Source: Flagellimonas aquimarina
Lineage (GTDB): Bacteria > Bacteroidota > Bacteroidia > Flavobacteriales > Flavobacteriaceae
NCBI RefSeq assembly: GCF_003149745.1
Contig: NZ_QGEG01000001.1
Coordinates: 992,001 to 1,056,000, forward strand
Reading direction: 5' to 3'
Length of the DNA: 64,000 nucleotides
How positions within the stretch are numbered: the stretch's first letter is position 1; every line of letters starts with the position of its first letter. The translations under genes were made by a program, and so were the position numbers. The notes beneath the pieces were generated by a model, which was given only the letters and a program-made list of their open reading frames with translations, was not told where the DNA came from and made no database searches. Shown here one piece after another: positions 1-12,127 of the stretch.

Positions 1-1
1 A

Positions 2-2494
2 GGATTTATTTCCAAAAATGTATCGTTTACCTCTGCTGGGAGTGTAGGTACAATTTCTTTGGAACCAGATGCTGAAGAACTTGAGGGTGTTATCGTAACC
101 GGAATCTTGGATATTGCCAAGGATAGGGAAACACCGGTAGCGGTCTCGACCATTAGAGCTGCTGAGATTCAAGAGAAATTAGGGTCTCAAGAATTACCAG
201 AAGTATTAAAATCTACACCATCTATTTATGCCACTAAGACTGGTGGCGGATTTGGAGATGGTAGAATTAATGTAAGAGGGTTCGACTCTCAGAATACAGC
301 TATTATGATTAACGGTATTCCCGTTAATGATATGGAAAATGGTAGAGTATTCTGGAGTAACTGGGCAGGACTTGGTGATGTTACTACTGCTATGCAAGTA
401 CAAAGGGGACTTGGTTCTTCAAAATTGGCGATTAGCTCGGTAGGTGGAACCATAAATATTATTACTAAATCAACTGAACAAGTAGAAGGTGGTTCAGTTC
501 GTTTTGGAGGTGGTAACGATGGTTACATGAAAATGACTGCATCATATAACACTGGCAAAAGCGAGAATGGGTTTGCAGCTTCTATATTATTGGGAAGAAC
601 AGACGGAGACGGATACATTCAAGGAACTAAATTCGAAGGCTATAACTACTTCATAGGATTGGGATATGAGCCCAATGATAAAAATAGCTTTCAATTTGTA
701 TTGACAGGAGCTCCTCAAGTGCATAACCAAAGAACCTCTAGTTTCTTTAATGTAGCAACTATAGAAGATCACCTACAATATGGAGCAAGGTATAACTTTA
801 ACGGAGGTACCTTAAACGGAGAAGAGTTTGGATGGAGAAGAAATTTCTACCACAAACCAATAGCATCTCTTAACTGGGATCATAAGTTCAATGATAAAAC
901 TACATTGTCCACATCTGCATACGCTTCTTTTGGTAGAGGTGGTGGAACAGGAGATATAGGAGTTGGTCCAAATTTTGGTTTTGCCAGCTCAAGCAGGTAT
1001 AGAATACCAGAAACAGGACAAGTTGATTATGATTTGATTTCAAGGTTTAACAGTGGAGAAGCTGTTACATTTTATAACGGTGATAATGGAGGAAACCCTA
1101 GACAATTAGCACCAACAAATGGTGAGCAAATTGTTACCAGCTTTGGAGATGGAATCATAAGAAGAGCTTCTATGAACTCCCATAACTGGTTTGGTCTTAT
1201 TGCCAACCTTCATACTAATATTAATGACCAATGGAGCTGGGATGCAGGGATAGATGCTAGGTCATATAAAGGAATCCACTACAGAAGAGTGGACAACCTT
1301 TTGGGAGCTGATGGTTATTTTGATGATGATGATATCAACAATCCTGATCATACCGTAAGACAAGATGGTGTAATTGAATCGGATTTTGGTTCTATAGTCA
1401 ACATCTTTAAAGATATTGATGCAGAGGAAAAAATTGATTACTATAATGATGGTATAGTAAGATGGTTAGGTGCTTTTGGACAATTGGAATATACAGATGG
1501 TGTGGTTTCGGCATTCTTACAAGGAGGAGTTTCGCAACAAGGCTTTAAAAGAATCGACTACTTTAATTACTTGGATTCTGACCCATTACAGGAAACAGAC
1601 TTTGAAAATCTGTTGGGAGGAAATATTAAAGGTGGTGCTAATTTCAACTTAAATGAAGCCCATAATGTTTTCTTTAACGCAGGGTACTATTCTAAACAAC
1701 CATTGTTTGATGCGGTTTACCTTAATTTTGATAATGTACTAAATCCAGATTTGACCAATGAAAAAATACTAGGTCTTGAAGCTGGTTATGGTATTAATCT
1801 TGGCGACTTTAGAGCCAAAATAAACATATACAGAACTTCTTGGAAGGATAGGTTTGAATCACTGAATATTGAAACACCTCTTGGAGATGAGGGTAGAGCA
1901 AACATTAATGGTGTTGAGCAAATCCATTCTGGATTTGAATTGGAAGCAGATTACAGAGCGTCTGATATAGTTCAGTTTAGAGGAATGTTATCCATAGGAA
2001 ACTGGGAATATGGTGGTAACGCTACTGGTGTTGCCTTGGATGACGATAGAAATGTAATTGACCCAGAGGTTACTTTGTATTTGGATGATGTAAAGGTTGG
2101 AGATGCTGCTCAGTTTACTACCAATTTGGAAATGATAGTTAGACCGATTAACAACCTAAAACTAAGTACAACTTTATATTCTGCTTCACGATTGTTCGCA
2201 CAGATCAATGCTGAAGATTTTGACTCTCCTGATAATCAAGGTTCGTTGAGATTGCCAAGCTACAGCCTATTGGATTTTGGAGCTTACTACAAGTTTAGCT
2301 TTGGTCAGAAAAAAGATTTCATAAGCATTGCTGCGAATGTAAATAACCTTTTTGATACAGAGTACATTGCGGAATCTTTGACGAATAATTTTGCAGATGG
2401 TAATACTAATACTTTTAGGGGATTAGATACTAGTAACAAAGTATTCTTTGGATTTGGAAGAACTTGGAATGTAAGCATGATATACAATTTCTAA
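2..2494 (+). CDS. TonB-dependent receptor, 5'-truncated by window start
   Basis: Outer-membrane beta-barrel receptor that imports an unidentified ligand with TonB energy. The reading frame is open from base 2, so the signal peptide and most of an N-terminal carboxypeptidase-regulatory-like domain lie outside the window. The first visible residues (FTSAGSVGTISLEPD) look like the end of such a domain. The plug follows, with VIVTG, LPEVLKSTPSIY, NVRGFD and NGIPVNDMENG, then a long barrel ending in an aromatic C-terminus (SMIYNF) as outer-membrane barrels do. A TTG at 59 is an internal codon, not a start. A strong hairpin terminator follows. The plug signature GRVFWSNWAGL resembles that of the receptor at 4168. 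Substrate unknown; family call secure. Confidence 0.93.
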   Translation, partial: GFISKNVSFTSAGSVGTISLEPDAEELEGVIVTGILDIAKDRETPVAVSTIRAAEIQEKLGSQELPEVLKSTPSIYATKTGGGFGDGRINVRGFDSQNTAIMINGIPVNDMENGRVFWSNWAGLGDVTTAMQVQRGLGSSKLAISSVGGTINIITKSTEQVEGGSVRFGGGNDGYMKMTASYNTGKSENGFAASILLGRTDGDGYIQGTKFEGYNYFIGLGYEPNDKNSFQFVLTGAPQVHNQRTSSFFNVATIEDHLQYGARYNFNGGTLNGEEFGWRRNFYHKPIASLNWDHKFNDKTTLSTSAYASFGRGGGTGDIGVGPNFGFASSSRYRIPETGQVDYDLISRFNSGEAVTFYNGDNGGNPRQLAPTNGEQIVTSFGDGIIRRASMNSHNWFGLIANLHTNINDQWSWDAGIDARSYKGIHYRRVDNLLGADGYFDDDDINNPDHTVRQDGVIESDFGSIVNIFKDIDAEEKIDYYNDGIVRWLGAFGQLEYTDGVVSAFLQGGVSQQGFKRIDYFNYLDSDPLQETDFENLLGGNIKGGANFNLNEAHNVFFNAGYYSKQPLFDAVYLNFDNVLNPDLTNEKILGLEAGYGINLGDFRAKINIYRTSWKDRFESLNIETPLGDEGRANINGVEQIHSGFELEADYRASDIVQFRGMLSIGNWEYGGNATGVALDDDRNVIDPEVTLYLDDVKVGDAAQFTTNLEMIVRPINNLKLSTTLYSASRLFAQINAEDFDSPDNQGSLRLPSYSLLDFGAYYKFSFGQKKDFISIAANVNNLFDTEYIAESLTNNFADGNTNTFRGLDTSNKVFFGFGRTWNVSMIYNF

Positions 2495-2516
2495 ATTCAT
2501 GTTTTCAGTATAACAT

Positions 2517-2547
2517 AAAAAAACCCTGCCAAACGGCGGGGTTTTTT
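2517..2547 (+). terminator. Rho-independent terminator after TonB receptor
   Basis: A-rich left arm ending in ACCCTGCC, loop AAAC, right arm GGCGGGGT followed by a run of T. It lies 22 bases after the receptor stop codon and separates it from the small membrane protein. Confidence 0.85.
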
Positions 2548-2586
2548 ATGTTCAAAATCCTTACATTTAAGCTTCAAACTATTCTT

Positions 2587-3024
2587 ATGGAAATTCTACA
2601 AAACGTTCACTCATATCTTGCCTATGTGGTTTTGGCAATGTTAATTCTTGCAGTTTTTAATGCCCTTGCGGGGTGGTTGGGAAAGAAAGAGTTTACTATG
2701 GAAAAAGATTTAAGAGTGAGTCTTTTTACCTTGATATTGAGTCATATCCAACTTATACTTGGTCTCATTGTGTACTTTGTTTCGGACAATGGGTTAAAAG
2801 CCATTCAAACGTTGGGCATGGGTGGTTTAAATGCAGCTGCACGCCTATTGGCCTTGGAGCATCCTCTGATCAATATTATCGCAATCGCTTTGATTACCAT
2901 AGGCTGGTCTAGGCATAAGAAAAAGACAGATGATATTGCTAAGTTTAAAAGTATCGCCATCTTTTACGGCTTGGGACTATTGCTGATTTTAAGTCGTATT
3001 CCTTGGGGACAGTGGTTTAATTAA
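2587..3024 (+). CDS. Conserved four-helix membrane protein
   Basis: A 145-residue integral membrane protein with about four hydrophobic helices (near residues 8-30, 45-67, 90-108 and 118-138). It carries two charged cytoplasmic-type loops (GKKEFTMEKDLR and RHKKKTDDIAK). Short proteins of this type are common in Flavobacteriaceae and often carry unreliable names such as cytochrome b-like; no heme-ligand pattern convincing enough to assign that is visible. The ATG at 2587 is preferred because upstream codons fall in the preceding terminator. Its stop overlaps the 3' end of the convergent nuclease gene by four bases. Function unknown. Confidence 0.75.
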   Translation: MEILQNVHSYLAYVVLAMLILAVFNALAGWLGKKEFTMEKDLRVSLFTLILSHIQLILGLIVYFVSDNGLKAIQTLGMGGLNAAARLLALEHPLINIIAIALITIGWSRHKKKTDDIAKFKSIAIFYGLGLLLILSRIPWGQWFN

Positions 3025-4061
3025 AAATTTCTTTCTTTCAGTAAAAATAGATACACGGGAAAATGGTCGCTGTACCCACCAATATAATTGGTTCCTGAAT
3101 ATGTTCTAAGGGGATATCCTTTAAATCTTCCTTTGCTTGTTTTCATGTATGAGGGAGAATAGATACCGGCTTTCCAGAAAGAATATTCTTGTGTACTCTT
3201 GTTCACCAAGTTGGGGGTCATAAAAAATTGGTCAAAAAGATTCCACTTATCTCTATAGGCCAATGATCCGTATCCTTTTTTAAATAGCTTTTCCATTGGG
3301 TTAAAGAGTCTTAAACTGTCCTCTTGATTTTCTTTGCCTCTAGTGTTCAGTATTCTTTTTAAACTATCATCTCTTGGGTCGTCATTAAGGTCTCCCATAC
3401 TAATGATTTTAGCGTTCCAATTTAATCTTTGTATGGAGTCAATAATACGTTTGTTCAAAAGAGCAGCTCTAATTCTGTTGGGTTTGCTTTTGGTAGCCCC
3501 ACCTCTTCTGGAAGGCCAATGGTTTACAATAAAATAAAAGGCCTCATTATCCATTATCCCTCCTACTACAAGTTGGTCCCTAGTATAAATTCTTTGGGAC
3601 ATATCATCGAACAAAAGCAATCTATGGCTTTTAAAAGAAGTTGGTAAATAGACTGTTTTTTTAAAGAGGAAGGCCACATCAATACCCCGCTTGTCAGGAG
3701 AATCAAAATGGACAATCCCATAATCATGGTCTATTAAGTTGGGATGATGAATAAGATCTTGAAGAACACTTTTGTTTTCGACCTCACACAATCCAATTAT
3801 GTCAGGAGAGGTCCTAGAGGTCTCCTCGCCTATTTTTGAAAGAACAAGTGAGATATTTTCAATTTTCTTTTTGTATTTATCTTGAGTCCAATGATAACTG
3901 CCATTTGGAGTGTGATCATCGTCAAAAATTAAAGAATCGTTTGTGGTGTCAAAAAGGTTTTCAACATTGTAAAATGAGACAGTTCTTACCGTATAGGTTT
4001 TTTGGGAATGAATGGTGAACGAAACACAAGTAAGGGCGATCAGGGAAAATAAAAGTTGCAT
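3021..4061 (-). CDS. Secreted endonuclease/exonuclease/phosphatase family protein
   Basis: Metal-dependent phosphodiesterase fold (DNase I/EEP superfamily), 346 residues. The chosen ATG at 4061 begins a clean Sec signal peptide (MQLLFSLIALTCVSFTIHSQ); the longer frame to 4127 would put charged residues ahead of it. Family motifs appear in order: FYNVENLFD (30-38), GLCEVEN with the metal glutamate E94, GIDVAFL (127-133), VNHWPSRRGG with N180/H181, MGDLNDDP with D224/N226, and YSDHFPVY near 335 with the catalytic Asp-His pair. All active-site elements look intact. It is transcribed away from the TonB receptor at 4168, 106 bases apart. Likely periplasmic, surface or secreted nuclease or phosphodiesterase; exact substrate unknown. 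Confidence 0.88.
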   Translation of the reverse strand: MQLLFSLIALTCVSFTIHSQKTYTVRTVSFYNVENLFDTTNDSLIFDDDHTPNGSYHWTQDKYKKKIENISLVLSKIGEETSRTSPDIIGLCEVENKSVLQDLIHHPNLIDHDYGIVHFDSPDKRGIDVAFLFKKTVYLPTSFKSHRLLLFDDMSQRIYTRDQLVVGGIMDNEAFYFIVNHWPSRRGGATKSKPNRIRAALLNKRIIDSIQRLNWNAKIISMGDLNDDPRDDSLKRILNTRGKENQEDSLRLFNPMEKLFKKGYGSLAYRDKWNLFDQFFMTPNLVNKSTQEYSFWKAGIYSPSYMKTSKGRFKGYPLRTYSGTNYIGGYSDHFPVYLFLLKERNF

Positions 4062-4167
4062 GTAGGTTTTGATTTTAATTCGAAAATAATTAAGATTGTT
4101 TGTTTTTCGCACAAAAAAGAAAGACAATAACCCCGCCCCTTATTAATTAACCTACTATAGCTAGCCT

Positions 4168-6906
4168 ATGAGAACAGTTGTGTTCTTGCTAGTGCTCTGC
4201 TGTGCAGCACAACTGTATGGTCAAAGCACTATTGTTTCTGGAAGTGTAAAAGAAAAGGGAACAAAAAGCCCAATTCAAAAAGCCATTGTTTCTGTAGATG
4301 GTTTTTCTACAGAATCTTTTACTGATCCCAAGGGCCATTTTGCAATTGATATTCCGCAAGTTGGAGAATACATTCTAAAAGTTACTGCCCTAGATTTTAT
4401 TCCTAAAAGTTTTGCTATCTCTTTGAATGGCGAGAACATAGATTTAGGAGATGTATTTTTGGAGAAAGACATCGTCCGGGAAAATACTGATAATCTCATT
4501 GTATTAACAGATGGCGAACTTGCTGACGATAAGGAGACTGTAACTGGATCATCTGGAATCTTACAATCCAGTAGGGACATATTCCTTAATAGAGCGGCGT
4601 TTGATTTTGGACAGGCGTTCTTTAAAGTAAGAGGATATGACTCAAGTAATGGTTCAGTTTTACTCAATGGTATTCCTACAAATAAATTTTATGATGGAAG
4701 ACCCCAATGGAATAATTGGGGAGGCTTAAATGATGTGATTCGCAATCAAGAGTTCACCAATAGCTTATCCATTAATACGTATACTTTTGGTGGAATTCTA
4801 GGGAATACGAATATTGATGCCAGACCTTCCGGATTAAGACCGGGCATTAGGCTTTCAGGCTCAATGTCAAATCGTTCATATAGAAGCCGCCTAATGGCAA
4901 CGTATAGTTCGGGATTACAAAAAAACGGATTGGCCTATACATTCTCATCTTCAAGAAGGTGGTCCAATACCGGTTATGTGGATGGGACTTTATACGACGC
5001 CTATTCTTTCTTTGGCTCATTGGAGTATAAGTTGAATAAAAAAAATAGCTTGGTGTTGACTTCAATTTTGGCCAGAAATAGAAGGGGGCGTTCTGCAGCC
5101 ATAACTGAAGAGGTCTTTGATTTGGTTGGAAATCAATACAATCCTTATTGGGGCAATCAAGACGGAGAGATAAGAAATTCAAGGGAACGCGAGATTTTTG
5201 AACCCTTGTTTATATTGAATCATTTTTTGCAGTCTAAAAAAATGATCTGGACATCGGGAATCTGTTACCAGCTTGGAACCAACACTCGCAGTCGGTTAGG
5301 GTATTATAATGCCCCCAACCCTGACCCAACCTATTATAGGTATCTCCCAAGCTATTATATTAATAGTGGAACAGGGGCAAATTTTAATAACGCCTCTTTG
5401 GCAAAAGAAGGCTTTTTAAACAACCCGCAAATTCAATGGGGCGAATTATATAACGCCAACACTAACTCGTTTAACCAAGAGAAAGCAGCTTATCTGCTTT
5501 ATGATGATGTGGTTGATAACAAAGAAATTACATTTTCAAGCTCCATGAATTACAACATAAATGAAAATATTCAACTGGGCTTTGGAGGTTATTTAAAAAT
5601 GCTGTCTTCGAAAAGTTTTGCTGAGATTCAAGATTTACTGGGAGCCAGTTTTCATGAAGACGTTGATTCTTTCTCGGATACGCTGAATGATGTCAATGGA
5701 AGTCCTACCAAAACTAAAGGAGAAAAGTTCAATTATCATTATGGAATAGAGGCTTCCAAGATGGTTGGTTTTGGCCAATTGGAAGTAAACCTTAAAAGCT
5801 GGAGTGGTTTTCTTTCTGGCTCTTTTTCAAGTTTTGGCGCTCAACGGAATGGATTATTTCTGAATGAACGTTTTTTAGAAAATTCCTTTGGTAATAGCGA
5901 ACGTGTATCGTTGTCCAGTTTAGGACTTAAGTCCGGGGCGACCTATTTCTTTTCAGGAAGACATTGGTTAAGCGTGGGCGGAGCTCTTCTAAACAAGCCT
6001 CCAACGCTTCAAAATACATTTATCAACCCTAGGGAAAACAATGATATAGTTCCAGAAATTCAAACCGAAAAAATTACAACGATAGATTTAAGCTATTTTG
6101 TTCGCTTGCCTGATTTAACAGGAAGAGTAAGTGCTTTCTATACTCGATTTATGAATAGTACTGATGTCAATTTCTTTTTTGTCAACTCAGGAGTGGGATC
6201 CGATTTTGTCCAAGAAATCATCACGGCGCTGGATAAATTGCATAAGGGGATAGAATTCGGACTGGAATATCAAGCTTCAGCAGCTGTAAAAATATCATTG
6301 GTTGGAAACCTTGGGGAATATAGATACGCTAGTGATCCTTCTGTGCAGATAAACTTTGACACAGCAGGTGACGAAGAGGATTTAATCGACCCTGCCGGCA
6401 ATATAGATTTAGGCGTTGCCAAGCTAAAAGATTTAAAAATGGCTCAGGGGCCTCAAACAGCTTTTGCGTTGGGAGTAGAATACAGAAGCCCAAAATATTG
6501 GTGGATTGGGGCAACAACAAATTATCTTACCAATAATTATATAAATATTTCCACCATTACCCGCACAGAAAGCTTCTTACTGGACCCTGATACAGGGGAG
6601 CGCTTTTCAGAGGCTACTGATGAAAACATTGCCCACATTTTAAAACAGCGAAAACTGGAAGACATTTACCTGCTCAACCTTGTAGGAGGAAAATCATGGA
6701 TTGTCAATAAAAAATACATAAGCGCATTTGTGAGTATAAATAATGCTTTTGATCAAATCTTTAGGACTGGAGGATATGAACAAAGTAGAAATGGAAATTA
6801 TGGACAGCTAAAGCAAGATAATCTAAGTGGGACACCCTCTTTTGCCCCTAAATATTGGTATGGTTACGGAAGAACCTATTTTTTGAATTTGGCAATAAGT
6901 TTTTAA
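4168..6906 (+). CDS. TonB-dependent receptor with carboxypeptidase-regulatory-like domain
   Basis: A 912-residue outer-membrane receptor. Signal peptide at residues 1-19 (ending QLYGQ), then a beta-sandwich regulatory-like domain (about 22-105) with SGSVKEKGTKSPIQKA and an acidic linker. The plug carries FKVRGYDSSNG, LLNGIPTNKF and GRPQWNNWGGL, and a barrel follows to the terminal aromatic sequence FLNLAISF. The plug is unusual in lacking the common GTINIITK element seen in the receptor at 2-2494. The downstream lipoprotein starts nine bases after its stop, so the two are almost certainly cotranscribed. With the divergent nuclease this suggests uptake of nuclease products, which is inference. 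Confidence 0.92.
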   Translation: MRTVVFLLVLCCAAQLYGQSTIVSGSVKEKGTKSPIQKAIVSVDGFSTESFTDPKGHFAIDIPQVGEYILKVTALDFIPKSFAISLNGENIDLGDVFLEKDIVRENTDNLIVLTDGELADDKETVTGSSGILQSSRDIFLNRAAFDFGQAFFKVRGYDSSNGSVLLNGIPTNKFYDGRPQWNNWGGLNDVIRNQEFTNSLSINTYTFGGILGNTNIDARPSGLRPGIRLSGSMSNRSYRSRLMATYSSGLQKNGLAYTFSSSRRWSNTGYVDGTLYDAYSFFGSLEYKLNKKNSLVLTSILARNRRGRSAAITEEVFDLVGNQYNPYWGNQDGEIRNSREREIFEPLFILNHFLQSKKMIWTSGICYQLGTNTRSRLGYYNAPNPDPTYYRYLPSYYINSGTGANFNNASLAKEGFLNNPQIQWGELYNANTNSFNQEKAAYLLYDDVVDNKEITFSSSMNYNINENIQLGFGGYLKMLSSKSFAEIQDLLGASFHEDVDSFSDTLNDVNGSPTKTKGEKFNYHYGIEASKMVGFGQLEVNLKSWSGFLSGSFSSFGAQRNGLFLNERFLENSFGNSERVSLSSLGLKSGATYFFSGRHWLSVGGALLNKPPTLQNTFINPRENNDIVPEIQTEKITTIDLSYFVRLPDLTGRVSAFYTRFMNSTDVNFFFVNSGVGSDFVQEIITALDKLHKGIEFGLEYQASAAVKISLVGNLGEYRYASDPSVQINFDTAGDEEDLIDPAGNIDLGVAKLKDLKMAQGPQTAFALGVEYRSPKYWWIGATTNYLTNNYINISTITRTESFLLDPDTGERFSEATDENIAHILKQRKLEDIYLLNLVGGKSWIVNKKYISAFVSINNAFDQIFRTGGYEQSRNGNYGQLKQDNLSGTPSFAPKYWYGYGRTYFLNLAISF

Positions 6907-6915
6907 TAAGGGACA

Positions 6916-8277
6916 ATGGTTATAAAAATAATGTATAGAGTGGTTTTCTTGAGTTTCTTGTTTCTCTCCTGTGTAAAGGATGGGAATTTTAATGATATAC
7001 CAAGAGCATGCATCAATGATCTGGAAGTCAATGCCACTTTCGTGGAGGTGCAAGCTTTGTTTGAAGAAGAGACGATTCAAATTAAGGAGGATTGGGTAAT
7101 TGAAGGATATGTGATTTCATCGGACAGAGCGGGAAATTTTTTTGGAGTACTTCATTTGCAGGACCATCCCACAAATCCAACACATGGTTTTCAAGTAGAG
7201 ATAGATTTAAGGGATTCTTATTTGTTTTTTGAACCGGGAAGCAAGGTTTTAATAAAACTAAAAGGACTGTACTTGGGCAGAAGTGGTGAAACGTACAAGT
7301 TGGGCGGAACATTCACGGCATTTGGAAATACCTCTGTAGGAAGGTTACCTGTTTTAAAAATTTCAGAGCATATCTTTTTGTCTTGTGATAGCAGCGATCA
7401 GTTGAAGCCGGTTTTAGGACAATTTGATGATTTGGAAAAATTAAGAACAAATACTTTGGTGAAATTTGAAGAAATGGAGGTGATTGAAGAAGAGTTGGGG
7501 AGTGTTTTTGCAGTTGCTACGGAGGAAACAACACGAACAATTCAAGATTGTAGTGAATTCACTATTGCTTTGGTGAACAGTGGCTTTTCAGATTTTCAAG
7601 AGCAAACCTTGCCAGATGGAAATGGAACTATTACTGGAGTCTTACTAAAAAATGGGGACGAGTTGAAATTGATTATTCGAGATTTGGAAGATATAGAATT
7701 CACCAATGACCGTTGCCCAGAGGTAATAACAGAATTCACGTCAACAGAGATTTTTATTTCGGAATTGGCAGATCCAGATAACAATACAGGTGCACGTTTT
7801 GTGGAGTTGTACAATTCAAGTACTGAGCCTTTGGATTTGAATGGATGGACGTTACGTCGCTATACTAATGATAAAACAGAAATTAGCTCCACAATAGATC
7901 TATCTGGCTTTATTGTTGATGCCGAAAGTACATTGGTAATATCACCCAATTCAACTGAATTTGAGACGGTGTATGGTTTTGCTCCAAATTTAGGAGTGTC
8001 TACCAACAGTCCTGCAGATTCCAACGGAGATGACAACCTAGAATTGGTAGATCCATTTGGAACTGTGATTGATGTTTTTGGAATTATTGGTGAAGATGGC
8101 TCTAACACCAATCATGAGTTTGAAGATGGTAGAGCCTTACGTAATGCAAATGTTACAGAAGGAAATCCCAACTATACTTTTGAAGAATGGAGTGTTTTTA
8201 ATGATACCGGCGATGCCGGAACAACGAACCAACCACAAAATGCACCAGAAGATTTTTCGCCTGGGGTAAGGAATTGA
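6916..8277 (+). CDS. DUF5689/lamin-tail-domain lipoprotein
   Basis: A 453-residue exported lipoprotein. A short charged start precedes FLSFLFLSC, whose cysteine is a good lipobox; the internal ATG at 6931 is an equally possible start. Residues about 30-265 match the OB-like DUF5689 domain (VIEGYVISSDRAGNFFG, VLIKLKGLYLGR). Residues about 275-445 form a lamin-tail domain (FISELADPDNNTGARFVEL, NGWTLRRY, NLELVDPFGTVIDVFG). Lamin-tail domains often accompany secreted nucleases in bacteria, and a nuclease gene lies on the far side of the receptor. It is probably a surface-exposed binding partner of the TonB receptor encoded nine bases upstream. Exact role not known. Confidence 0.85.
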   Translation: MVIKIMYRVVFLSFLFLSCVKDGNFNDIPRACINDLEVNATFVEVQALFEEETIQIKEDWVIEGYVISSDRAGNFFGVLHLQDHPTNPTHGFQVEIDLRDSYLFFEPGSKVLIKLKGLYLGRSGETYKLGGTFTAFGNTSVGRLPVLKISEHIFLSCDSSDQLKPVLGQFDDLEKLRTNTLVKFEEMEVIEEELGSVFAVATEETTRTIQDCSEFTIALVNSGFSDFQEQTLPDGNGTITGVLLKNGDELKLIIRDLEDIEFTNDRCPEVITEFTSTEIFISELADPDNNTGARFVELYNSSTEPLDLNGWTLRRYTNDKTEISSTIDLSGFIVDAESTLVISPNSTEFETVYGFAPNLGVSTNSPADSNGDDNLELVDPFGTVIDVFGIIGEDGSNTNHEFEDGRALRNANVTEGNPNYTFEEWSVFNDTGDAGTTNQPQNAPEDFSPGVRN

Positions 8278-8289
8278 GCTATATGAAAT

Positions 8290-8820
8290 TTAAAAAGGCT
8301 TATAGCTAAATTTCTGTCCACCAACAGAAGCATCAGCCATTAAACCTGCCTTTGGCAAAGCAAAGACAGCAACTCCATCCTTATATTTTGCGTTAAAGGC
8401 AATCCCAGATTTTAAAGCTACAGCAGAAGTTTCTGCAGCAAAGGCAAACTTGCCTTCCTTAAAACGTTCAAGATCTACTTGAGTCTCAAAAAAGATAATC
8501 TCAATAATGGCCTGTCCACCTGCTTGCAATCCAATATTCAGTTTTTTTAGCCCAGCCATTCCTACACTTTGGCCACCTTCATACACAACGCCATTGCCAG
8601 AGGCCCCACCTATAATAAAGCCACCTTTGCCCACATTTGGGAAAAGTACATAGCCTGCAGAGTTCTCAAAAAAGCGTTCAAGCCCTGCATCCGCTTTCAA
8701 AAGTGTTTTTTTGGCTTTTTTGGCATCGGTCATTATTTTTCTATCCTTCTTGTTCTGGGCATTTGCACCTACCGTAATCAATAGTACAGCAATTACTGCA
8801 AGAGACTTAAGTACTTTCAT
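8290..8820 (-). CDS. SYLF-domain lipid-binding protein
   Basis: A 176-residue exported protein with a signal peptide (residues 1-21, ending VGANA) followed by a complete SYLF/Ysc84 domain: ENSAGYVLFPNVGKGGF, GGASGNGVVYEGG, and a C-terminal part with FALPKAGLMADASVGGQKFSY. The family binds phospholipids in eukaryotes; bacterial members are mostly uncharacterised periplasmic proteins. Length is normal for a minimal bacterial SYLF protein. It converges with the lamin-tail gene with a 12-base gap and has its own upstream region separated from the DinB gene by a terminator. Domain call secure, role unknown. Confidence 0.88.
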   Translation of the reverse strand: MKVLKSLAVIAVLLITVGANAQNKKDRKIMTDAKKAKKTLLKADAGLERFFENSAGYVLFPNVGKGGFIIGGASGNGVVYEGGQSVGMAGLKKLNIGLQAGGQAIIEIIFFETQVDLERFKEGKFAFAAETSAVALKSGIAFNAKYKDGVAVFALPKAGLMADASVGGQKFSYKPF

Positions 8821-8855
8821 TTTAAACTTTTAAAGTATATAGAATGTAAAATTAA

Positions 8856-8894
8856 AAAAATAGGCCGCTTCTAATGCAGAAGCGGCCTATTTTT
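8856..8894 (-). terminator. Strong terminator after DinB-family gene
   Basis: Seventeen-base perfect inverted repeat with core TAGGCCGCTTCT and AGAAGCGGCCTA around a five-base loop, flanked by A on the left and T on the right, so it can act in both directions. It follows the DinB gene on the minus strand and isolates the SYLF gene. Confidence 0.9.
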
Positions 8895-8915
8895 GGGTTT
8901 ATCTTAAGAACTATG

Positions 8916-9527
8916 CTATTTTCCTTTAGGAAAAAGTTTATGTGCCATTATCTCTTCCATTTGCTTGACATGACGCTCTGTATGGCCGGCCATAAAGATT
9001 ACAACCTGTAATCCATCTACGGTTCCAAAAGGAAGGTCATTGCAATAACGATTTCTAAGGTCATCTTCTGTAGTTTTTATGTAATTGATATGCTCTTCTC
9101 TTTTATCCATAAACACCTTAACAGTAGCTTCATGCGAACCAAATTTGCCACTTGGTTCAAAGGACTCAGCTGTTTTCACTTTATTACTGCGATCTACAAT
9201 TACTCCCATAAGCTGATCATCTTTAAATTTCAAAGAATCCTTCAACGCAGGATTTGGTCCAGCGGCAACTGTTTTTTGGATTAACCCACCAAAAGCGTTT
9301 TCAGAAATGGCAAGATGCTCTACGCACCCTGATATTGACCAAGCTTCTTCTTCTGGTGTAAAATTTAGTTGTTCTTCCGTAAGCCCTTTAAGAACTTTGG
9401 CCATATGATCACGTGTTTCCATCAAATGTTTAGTAGCCAATTTGCGATCATCATCAGTAAGCTTTAAAGTGTCTGTGCTAAAGCTAAAAAGCAATAGGGC
9501 AACCATTGGTAAAATCAGTTTTTTCAT
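8916..9527 (-). CDS. DinB-family four-helix protein, exported
   Basis: A 203-residue protein with a hydrophobic signal sequence (residues 1-16) and a DinB/YfiT-like four-helix bundle. The three histidines that bind a divalent metal in this superfamily are visible: H71 in CVEHLAISE and H182/H186 in GHTERHVKQM. Family members act as metal-dependent thiol transferases or have unknown activity. The signal peptide makes this one periplasmic or outer-membrane associated, unlike the cytoplasmic DinB proteins. It is a single-gene unit bounded by the long katG upstream region and a strong terminator. Substrate unknown. Confidence 0.82.
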   Translation of the reverse strand: MKKLILPMVALLLFSFSTDTLKLTDDDRKLATKHLMETRDHMAKVLKGLTEEQLNFTPEEEAWSISGCVEHLAISENAFGGLIQKTVAAGPNPALKDSLKFKDDQLMGVIVDRSNKVKTAESFEPSGKFGSHEATVKVFMDKREEHINYIKTTEDDLRNRYCNDLPFGTVDGLQVVIFMAGHTERHVKQMEEIMAHKLFPKGK

Positions 9528-12078
<2,551 letters not shown>

Positions 12079-12127
12079 CTTCAAATAGTATTGCAAGAAG
12101 AATAGAAAAAGAAAATTAATACATAAG

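Noticed and set aside
8278..8308. Inverted repeat AGCTATA...TATAGCT between lamin-tail and SYLF genes
   Set aside because: Long internal loop and no T-run; one arm lies in the SYLF coding end, so not counted as terminator.
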